Positions 57,218 to 64,000 of a stretch of DNA of 64,000 nt are shown here, one piece after another. Position numbers and translations under genes: made by a program. Under the pieces are notes generated by a model, which was given only the letters and a program-made list of their open reading frames with translations, was not told the DNA's origin and did no database searches. Origin of the DNA: Cliona cf. orientalis (taxonomy: Eukaryota; Porifera; Demospongiae; Clionaida; Clionaidae); contig OZ005690.1 in NCBI GenBank assembly GCA_963930775.1, positions 11,682,411 through 11,746,410 on the forward strand, given 5' to 3'. The number at the start of each line of letters is the position of its first letter. The stretch's first letter is position 1.

Positions 57218-58240
57218 TTAAGGTACCATTAAATTGCGTGGGCGTGAGGTGGGGGATATGACACCTAAACCACATCAAAGTCATTAGTGAGGTGCATGTT
57301 GTGTAACCACGCCCTTTTAATTGCACAGGTCTCAGGGGTGTGGCTGCTAGAGCCGGAAGTGTTCATTTAATATCCTCCATGGACCGGAAGCCGAGCCGGA
57401 AGGGAGGGGCCAGGCCACGCCCAAAACAGCCCCACCCTGTTCCCCAAGGACCACCATTCTCAATCAAGTGCCTACTAACCACCGGATGTCCACCGGAAGC
57501 CCACAATCAATCCCAATTAAAACACACAGCTTCCTCATTGCCAAAACACACACAAACACTTGGAGGCCGTTCTGCCACACCGCCCACGCAAGAGCTCACC
57601 TCATTTCCTGTGTGGGCGGAGTAACAACACGTCATCGCAACCACATCCGCTTCAAACCGTCGTCAGCTTCCGTCCAGCCGTACAGGCCCCTCGATCGCAC
57701 CGCCGTACAGTGCCTCATTAACAGACATGGCCTCACCTTTGACCTCCTGCCACGCCCCCAAAGCCTCCTCGCGGGGTTCAAAGGTCACCACCGCTCCGGG
57801 ACACGCCCACCTATCGCCGAGGCCAAGTCCCAGGCGCCGATGTCCAAGCACTGGCCCGTGAAGCCACGCCCAATCGGAAGCAATAAAACCTGCATTAATG
57901 CACACGCACACACTCCACACAGTGCCAGGAACACGCCCACATGCTTAATTAGGCCTAATAAGCTTTTTTTTTTTTTTTTTTTTTTTTTTTAAGTCGTTGC
58001 GGTTAATAGTTAAGAAAGAATGCTTTGATCTTGCTTTGATGTGGGCAATTACCGGCCTTTTCTTCAGGGGCCACTTCCGGTCGCTAATTACACGCGCATA
58101 ATCATCCCTGGCCGATTCTGGACACGCCCACCTTCGACCAAAAGCACTCGTATGGCCTCTTCGGCCACGCCCCTTCACGATTCGCTAATTGAATTAGCCA
58201 TTCCTGACGCTCACGCCCACGCAATTAAATGGTACCTTAA
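57218..58240. mobile_element. TTAA-flanked non-autonomous transposon T1, copy 2
   Basis: 1023 bp, opposite orientation to 41385-42408, with the same terminal inverted repeat GGTACCATTAAATTGCGTGG and TTAA at both edges. It has a T run at about 57963-57990. Both copies keep the same 94-codon open frame (57340-57624; reversed at 42287-42003), which recognises no known protein. High mutual similarity indicates recent movement. Confidence 0.82.
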
Positions 58241-58980
58241 TACTATTGGAGTTTCAGTAATTATTATTAAACACAACTTTCTTACATGCGTGCGTGCAGC
58301 AATTGTCCATACATGGGTTGCGTCGGTTGTGTTCATTTTCATGACGTTTTCCCTACTCACCCTGAATTGTGGGATGGAGATGATAGAGGATCACCAAATG
58401 TAGCTTAAAGCAGCAATTTTTGTGGTTTTAATGCAAATTGACTGTGCATGGGAGGGAGAGAGAGTGGTGTATTATGTGTATGTATACATAATATTATGTG
58501 TACGTACCAGCCTGGTGTGTGTGCCATGTATAATATATTATAGCTAGTATTATAATATGTGTGTGTGTGGGAGATCTGGAGAGAGAGAGAGAGAGCAAGA
58601 GCCAGAGCCATTGAGAGGATTAATATCCTACTAGTCATAGGCAGTGCCTGGAGGTCTGGGCCTACCAGAGTCCTGAATGTTCACATTTGCATGCATCCTA
58701 CACCCCTAACAATAGGTATAATATTATAGCTATGGGTAGCAATGGAGGAAACACTTGTTTGCCATGCCTAAGCATAATTAAGTTGTTTTCCATCCAGTGA
58801 TCCTTCTCCCACTTCATGCTTAATTAAATTTTTACCAACATACATGGGCTACAGGTTGTACCTGATTGTACAGTAGGGTGCTTTAGAAGAGAGCTAGGAG
58901 AGGCACCTGCCTATGTCACTATATAAACTGAAAGCCTTATGATGCCTATAGGTTAACTGAATTATGCATCTGAGAGCCAA
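58241..58980. other. Flank of the gypsy LTR, no gene seen
   Basis: Contains TG and GA microsatellites (about 58555-58600) and a small GTGTATGTATACATAATATT palindrome. No open frame with recognisable domains. Confidence 0.5.
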
Positions 58981-59159
58981 TGTGTAACGGCATGCAACCG
59001 TGCGAGCCAACCCCAGTGCTAGCTATCCCGGTACAATCGACTAGAATCACAGCACAAGAGCAGACTGTTTCATTTAAGGAAGTACATAAGCTTAAATACA
59101 TAGTAAAGAATGTAATTAATGGTAATAATGTGACATCATTTCCTGTGTGACATGACACA
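58981..59159 (-). repeat. 3' LTR of the gypsy element, 179 bp
   Basis: Directly after the purine tract the minus strand begins TGTGTCATG and ends GCCGTTACACA, giving the usual TG...CA with a 5-bp inverted repeat TGTGT/ACACA. A TATA-like TATTTAAGC lies inside. The target duplication cannot be checked because the 5' LTR is not in the window. Confidence 0.6.
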
Positions 59160-59430
59160 TCCCCCCACTGAGGATGAACTTGCCCTCAAGTGGTTCACAA
59201 AAATCAAAAACTCTCAAGTCACAAAAATCGAATTCAACAATCCACACATGAAGATTCAAACAATATCAATACACAAAACACTTTAAATTAAACTCAATAC
59301 TGCATGACTAGTAAAGTCACTCATGACTTGCACAAATCAATAAACCATAAATAACATACTGTAGGGACAGCAATGACTGAAATGCATTCATGACTTGCAC
59401 AAATCACTAACAAACAATGCATGATAACTA

Positions 59431-60648
59431 CTAGTCACTTGAAGTACCTGTCTTGGCAGCTCGTGCCATTGACCTAGTCACAGGTCCTTCTCGACGAGGT
59501 GAGTTCTGTGTTTGTGAGTCCGATCTCTCCTGTACTCGACCAGAACGGCGTTTTCGCTTAGCTTTCTTGTGTCGGCCTGTCCATGAAACATCACTGGGAA
59601 TTTCAGGATAGCATCTCCTCAAACGGCTTATGGCAACAAACAGTGTAGGATCACTGGGCCTCTCTATCAACTGAACTTCTGCGTTCGTAGGAGTCAAGCT
59701 GATGATGCGGTATGGACCATGATACGGTCTTGCTAGTTTCCAATCTTTTCCAGTGATATCTCCAGGCATATAGGTCATCACTCTGTCACCGATCCGGTAC
59801 TTCGGATTCTCACTCGCTCTGTCATAGAACTCTTTCTGTTTACTTTGCGCTTTTCGAATGTTCTCCAGTGCAAGTTTCTGAGCTTTGGCTAGACTAAGCA
59901 AGAATTCACTTCGATAGTCCTCCATGTCAACTAAATAGGCTGCATTTGTAGTTCCAAGTACACTCTCTGTGGGCAAGCGAGGGTCGCGCCCATACAATAG
60001 AAAGAAAGGGCTTTCTTTGGTAGATTCTTGAACCATAGATCGATACGCAAACAACAAAGTAGGTAGTTGCTGATCCCATTCTAGAGTCTTACTGTCTGAA
60101 CATTTGGACATCATTCCCAATAATGTAGAGTTAAATTTCTCCACTAACCCATCCGTTTGTGGGTGGTAGCCACTAGTGTTTAGCTTTTTGATGCCAAGAA
60201 TACGACAGATCTCCATCATTAGATCAGACAAGAAATTGGATCCTCGATCGGATAGAAGTTCCTCCGGCACCCCATGTCGGCAAATTATGTTATCCACCAG
60301 CAGTCTCGCAATAGTTGGGGCTTGTTGATCGGGTACAGCGAAAGCTTCAGCCCACTTACTGAAATAATCCATAAATACGACTATGTACCTGTTTCCACGG
60401 GAGGTAAGTGGCATTGTTAGTACATCAACAGCTATGCGATGAAACGGTTTCTTCACTGGAATAGGATTGAGAGGGGGCCTTACGGCTCTGCCAGGTCCCT
60501 TACGGGATGCACAAGTGATACACGCTCGGCAAAATCGTCTCACGTCGGCTCTCATCCCACGCCACCAGTACTGTCGACGAAGTCGCTCGTAAATCTTCCT
60601 TTCTGAGAAGTGACCACTGAAAATACTAGAATGAGCTTCAGATAGCAA
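59431..60648 (-). CDS. Gypsy integrase portion
   Basis: 405 codons in the same frame as the upstream pol. The zinc finger (HSSIFSGH, then CRACITC), catalytic DDE core (VDVLTMP, LLSDRGSNF, HPQTDGLVEKFN) and a GPY/F-like module (ARPYHGPYRIISLTP) are all present. It inserts the cDNA into the genome. It is separated from RNase H by a single TAA at 60654-60652, immediately before the zinc finger. The tail is basic (KKAKRKRRSGR). There is no chromodomain. Confidence 0.88.
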   Translation of the reverse strand: MLSEAHSSIFSGHFSERKIYERLRRQYWWRGMRADVRRFCRACITCASRKGPGRAVRPPLNPIPVKKPFHRIAVDVLTMPLTSRGNRYIVVFMDYFSKWAEAFAVPDQQAPTIARLLVDNIICRHGVPEELLSDRGSNFLSDLMMEICRILGIKKLNTSGYHPQTDGLVEKFNSTLLGMMSKCSDSKTLEWDQQLPTLLFAYRSMVQESTKESPFFLLYGRDPRLPTESVLGTTNAAYLVDMEDYRSEFLLSLAKAQKLALENIRKAQSKQKEFYDRASENPKYRIGDRVMTYMPGDITGKDWKLARPYHGPYRIISLTPTNAEVQLIERPSDPTLFVAISRLRRCYPEIPSDVSWTGRHKKAKRKRRSGRVQERSDSQTQNSPRREGPVTRSMARAAKTGTSSD

Positions 60649-60651
60649 CTG

Positions 60652-63600
60652 TTACAGCTGACGCAGATCACTCGGAACCACCACACACCACTGACTTGAG
60701 TCCACCGGATTATCATGATGAAGAATTCCATCTATTACTTCGAGTTTCTCGCACTCCAAGACAATCCTCCGAGATTCTGTCTCACTGGTAGGAAGTTTGT
60801 GCTCCTCCAGATACTGAAAGTAAGGTGTCAGTGTGGTGTCCTTCAATTGTAGCTCACGGATTTCTCGTGTAGCTTTTTGCATACAATTGCAATCAGAAAT
60901 AATTTCTTTAGGATTCACGATAATTTCATCCTTTTTTATTTCATCATTTTTCATTTTTATTTCATCATTTTCATTCATAGAATTCACAGAACATACAGAT
61001 ATATTGGGGCTTTGCCTAGAAATACATTTACTGGGCTGAGGGGTACCTATGCATGGGATGCTCTCATTACAATCGTCACTAGGGCTTGGAACGCCTGCAT
61101 TTTCACTAGCGGCACGCTGGGGTACGGGGTGACGTGATAGCGCATCCGCGTTAGTGTTGGATTTCCCAGGGCGATGTTTAATCAATAAATCCATCTCTTG
61201 GATGGTCAAAGCCCATCGGGCTAATTTTCCAGAAGGTCTGGGATGGTTTAGCAAAGAGAGACAAGCACTGTGATCAGTAAAGACTGTTGTTTTATGGCCA
61301 AGCAAGTAAGGGCGGAAGTATCGTACAGCCCACACCAAGCCAAGTGTCTCAAGCTCCGTGACTCCATACTTTTTCTCATGGACATTTAAAGATCGTGAAG
61401 CATAAGCTATCGGGTGTGCTTTACCATCCTCCTGTTGCTGCGACAAGACAGCTCCAAGACCAACATAACTGGCATCGGTTTCAAGAATAAACTCACTATC
61501 AGGGCCGAATTTCGGATACACAAGAACTGGTGATGAAGTAAGAGCATCTTTAAGCAAGTTGAAAGCTGTAGTGCATTCAGTAGTCCACTCGAAAGCATTC
61601 TCCTTCTTCAGCAAAGCATGTAAGGGGGCAGCTATTTTTGCAAACTTGGGCACAAAGCGCCGGTAATAGGACGCTAAGCCTAGGAATCTGCGAACTGACG
61701 TAACATCAGTAGGGGTAGGAAAGGATTTCACCTGGTTTGTCTTCTCTGGATCAGGAAGGACTCCATGAACAGAAATTACGTGCCCCAAGTATTTCACTTC
61801 TTTGCACAGGAACCTACACTTCTTAGGCTTTAGTCGCAAGTTAGCTGCTCTCAATCGATTAAATACTTGTTCAAGATGTTGGAGGTGCTCCTCAAAGGTA
61901 GCAGAGGCGATAAGTATGTCATCAATGTATACGAAGCAATCTCGCCACTCCAATCCCGCCAAGACTGACTGCATCGCGCGCTGAAATGTTGCTGGCGCGT
62001 TACATAAACCAAATGGCATTCTCACAAATTCGTAAAGTCCCTTGTGGGTGGTAAAGGCAGTCTTCGGTATAGCGTCATCGTCAAGTGGTACCTGCCAGTA
62101 CCCTGAAGCTAAGTCCAAGGTGGTGAAGAATCTGGCATTCCCCAAAGTATCCAGGATATCGTCCACACGAGGAAGTGGGTAAACATCTTTTTGTGTGATA
62201 CTATTAAGCCTCCTAAAGTCTACGCAAAAGCGCAAGCTCCCATCCTTTTTAGGAACCAAGACTACGGGGCTAGCCCAAGGGCTAGAAGAAGGCCGGACTA
62301 TTCCTCGTTTCTCCATCTCGTTCACCATCTGGGTTATCTTATCTCGGTAAATAATGGGCGTTCGATATGGCATCTGTTTAATCGGTTGATGATCACCGGT
62401 ATCAATTCTGTGAGAGGTTACATTGGTACAACCAAGCTCACTATCATCAAGAGCAAAGATATCTGTAGATTTTTTCATTAATTCATTAAATTCTTTCATT
62501 TCAGAAGGGTTCACATCATCTGGCAAGTCCAACACTTTCATTAACGTGGCGTAGCGCTCTGGGGTATTGGGTAATGCGTTCACGCATGCGCAGGTACTAT
62601 CACGCTGCCCTTGCGGAGCAAACCCCAGTGTAGGCTCTGGATTAGACTCAGGCTCTTCTGATCTGGGTAAGTCACACAGACTTGCTACACCTAACTGTTC
62701 TCCCTCTGCCAGCTTGACAGAAATCCCTTGAAAATTCTGAATTGGTAGTAAAGCTTTCCCACTGGGCTGCACTGCTATTAAGGATTCTTGTGCCCAGATT
62801 CCTAACTCACTCAATTTCTGATGCTCAGGCTCAAATAAAAGCTGGTCTCCCACACACCCATCACTCTCTACTTGCACTTCAACTACCCGTCCCTTCTGCC
62901 CAGGGATTGTGGTTGTCTGTATCAACCTAACTTGTGCTACTTGCTCAGCTATAGCATGCAGAGGCTTCCCATTAGCTCTCCTCACTGTAATGCCTAGGAA
63001 CGGAATGACATTCATACCTATGAGGCAGTGTTGTTCACTCTCAGGCTGGATAAAGGTGGGGACAGTGACCTTGCGGCCATCACAAGAAAAGGTAAGCATA
63101 ACTTGAGCTGTAATGTCTAGGGGTTTTCCCTTAGTCCCTTCTTTCCCATACAAAGGCATACAGGGCAACTCTAGTTTGGGAATAGGCTTGCCTAGAGACT
63201 CTAAATGACGCTTTATGCTATGTAACATTGGTCTGGAAATAATAGTGGAATTGGAAGCAGTATCAACAACAGCAGTAGCTTGCAAACCCTCAACAAAAAG
63301 CTCTAGCATTAGGGTAGGCCCCACAGCTCCCTTAACAACATTCACCTTACCCCCATCACTAGGCTCAGGGTCAGTTAGCAAGGCCTGTTCCCTGTTCAGT
63401 CTACGACTAGCTAACTCTTGCTCTAGCTGTTGGTCAGTCATATCTGTGACAGTGCTCAACACTTTGTTGGGCAGGCTACTTCTTCCAGTGGCCTCAGCTC
63501 CACCCCCCTTTCTACCTTTCTTAAAACAGTACTTTGCAATGTGGCCATGCTTCCCACAGTAAAAACATACATCTGATCTGGATTGTTTCTGGCCAGCTCC

Positions 63601-64000
63601 CTCACTAAGAGTGTTAGTAGCCTTTCCTGCTGCACTCTGACCTGCAGGCTCACTAGAATCCTTGTCACTACTCTTTTTCTTACTACGAGGCTCATTCTTG
63701 TTGGCTGCTGACTGGCTAAACTGTTGATCATGACACTCTAGTGTTCTGGCTCTGGCGTACAGCTCTTCAAACGTCTCCTTAGGCTTAGGTGCATCTAACT
63801 TACGCTGCCACTTAGTTGCCAGGCAATGGAAAAACCTTCCCTTGAGCAGTCTGTCCCACTCCTTGCCTACTAAACTGGGAAAGGCCTTCCTAGCTGTAGT
63901 CTGCAACTTGATCCCCATCTCTTCTACTGTTTCAGTGGTTTGGGTCATTTGATAAAACTCTGCCCCTCTAAGCTCCTCAATATCCACTGGTTGGAACCTT
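60652..64000 (-). CDS. Gypsy gag-pol (Gag end, protease, RT, RNase H), open at window edge
   Basis: The frame runs in from beyond the window (RFQPVDIEE...). Counting from the GTG at 63987: CCHC knuckle at residues 141-154 (CFYCGKHGHIAKYC), protease with DTA at 242-244 (AVVDTASNSTIIS), RT with LRFCVDFRRLN, TTLDLASGYWQ, MPFGLCNAPATFQ and the catalytic VYIDDILIAS, then RNase H with ILETDASYVGLGAVL and VFTDHSA and the NADALSR linker. A low-complexity NDEIK stretch follows RNase H. All catalytic residues are visible, so the element is recent. The frame ends in TAA at 60654-60652. Confidence 0.9.
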   Translation of the reverse strand, partial: RFQPVDIEELRGAEFYQMTQTTETVEEMGIKLQTTARKAFPSLVGKEWDRLLKGRFFHCLATKWQRKLDAPKPKETFEELYARARTLECHDQQFSQSAANKNEPRSKKKSSDKDSSEPAGQSAAGKATNTLSEGAGQKQSRSDVCFYCGKHGHIAKYCFKKGRKGGGAEATGRSSLPNKVLSTVTDMTDQQLEQELASRRLNREQALLTDPEPSDGGKVNVVKGAVGPTLMLELFVEGLQATAVVDTASNSTIISRPMLHSIKRHLESLGKPIPKLELPCMPLYGKEGTKGKPLDITAQVMLTFSCDGRKVTVPTFIQPESEQHCLIGMNVIPFLGITVRRANGKPLHAIAEQVAQVRLIQTTTIPGQKGRVVEVQVESDGCVGDQLLFEPEHQKLSELGIWAQESLIAVQPSGKALLPIQNFQGISVKLAEGEQLGVASLCDLPRSEEPESNPEPTLGFAPQGQRDSTCACVNALPNTPERYATLMKVLDLPDDVNPSEMKEFNELMKKSTDIFALDDSELGCTNVTSHRIDTGDHQPIKQMPYRTPIIYRDKITQMVNEMEKRGIVRPSSSPWASPVVLVPKKDGSLRFCVDFRRLNSITQKDVYPLPRVDDILDTLGNARFFTTLDLASGYWQVPLDDDAIPKTAFTTHKGLYEFVRMPFGLCNAPATFQRAMQSVLAGLEWRDCFVYIDDILIASATFEEHLQHLEQVFNRLRAANLRLKPKKCRFLCKEVKYLGHVISVHGVLPDPEKTNQVKSFPTPTDVTSVRRFLGLASYYRRFVPKFAKIAAPLHALLKKENAFEWTTECTTAFNLLKDALTSSPVLVYPKFGPDSEFILETDASYVGLGAVLSQQQEDGKAHPIAYASRSLNVHEKKYGVTELETLGLVWAVRYFRPYLLGHKTTVFTDHSACLSLLNHPRPSGKLARWALTIQEMDLLIKHRPGKSNTNADALSRHPVPQRAASENAGVPSPSDDCNESIPCIGTPQPSKCISRQSPNISVCSVNSMNENDEIKMKNDEIKKDEIIVNPKEIISDCNCMQKATREIRELQLKDTTLTPYFQYLEEHKLPTSETESRRIVLECEKLEVIDGILHHDNPVDSSQWCVVVPSDLRQL

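Larger units (their letters stand above)
58981..64000 (-). mobile_element. Ty3/gypsy LTR retrotransposon, 5' part outside window
   Basis: Minus-strand element with gag (zinc knuckle), protease, reverse transcriptase, RNase H, integrase with GPY/F-type module, a purine-rich tract (AGTGGGGGGA at about 59161-59170) and a 3' LTR (59159-58981). The order RT-RNaseH-integrase places it in Ty3/gypsy. The 5' LTR, primer-binding site and gag start lie beyond base 64000. Confidence 0.9.

Noticed and set aside
57340..57992. Overlapping Pro/Arg/His-rich frames in the TTAA element
   Set aside because: Caused by low stop density in GC-rich DNA and the CACGCCC motifs; no transposase signature. Conservation in both copies reflects recent transposition.
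60833..61137. Plus-strand hydrophobic frames opposite gypsy pol
   Set aside because: Shadow of the minus-strand polyprotein, in a low-complexity NDEIK-coding stretch.

Overview
The window reads as animal nuclear DNA. Genes are split by phase-1 introns, many only 55-80 bp long with GT...AG ends. Intergenic DNA is very AT-rich, and the genome is packed with small inverted-repeat transposons. Compact introns together with Ig/FN3/CCP (sushi) membrane receptors suggest an early-branching marine invertebrate, most likely a demosponge. That is inference; no species marker is present. There is no sign of bacterial or organellar DNA.

Left half (about 1-35 kb): a cluster of six related genes or gene remnants for cell-surface receptors. 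On the + strand: gene A (107-4962, 5' end outside the window; Ig-stalk-TM), gene B (12499-15554; Ig-FN3-CCP-TM with an ITAM-like tail), gene C (16.7-18.9 kb; three Ig domains, stalk, short hydrophobic end), gene D (21433-23644; Ig-FN3-CCP-CCP-TM with a two-tyrosine tail) and gene F (29504-34944; Ig-FN3-CCP-TM, two ITIM-like tyrosines, a Death domain and SH3-binding proline motifs). On the - strand, E (24823-27500) is a head-on inverted copy of D and is broken. A stray FN3 exon remnant lies at about 27.86-28.0 kb. Almost all extracellular exons are symmetric 1-1 exons, so domains can be shuffled. Two Ig subtypes (A/C and B/D/E/F) share the locus. The same extracellular kit is joined to different endings: ITAM-like, ITIM plus Death, or a tail-less hydrophobic end. 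This looks like an innate-immune or self-recognition receptor cluster; that role is inferred from architecture only.

Middle (about 35-47.6 kb): no host gene recognised. It is a nest of fold-back and miniature transposons: a 2.3 kb inverted repeat (35.8-38.1 kb), a second long fold-back with internal tandem repeats (38.1-41.2 kb) interrupted by a tRNA-derived SINE-like insert, a 1 kb TTAA-flanked element (41385-42408, second copy at 57218-58240), a second SINE-like copy, and a mirror-image array of CACTA-ended elements (44.25-47.55 kb).

Right part: a Helitron (47787-53937) with HUH Rep, Pif1-type helicase, four AT-hooks and a C-terminal OTU protease, broken by frameshifts and one stop; then small repeats and an 86-bp minisatellite; a possible orphan first exon (57061-57199); and finally a minus-strand Ty3/gypsy retrotransposon (58981 to the window end) with a 179-bp 3' LTR and an almost intact gag-pol carrying one in-frame stop just before the integrase.
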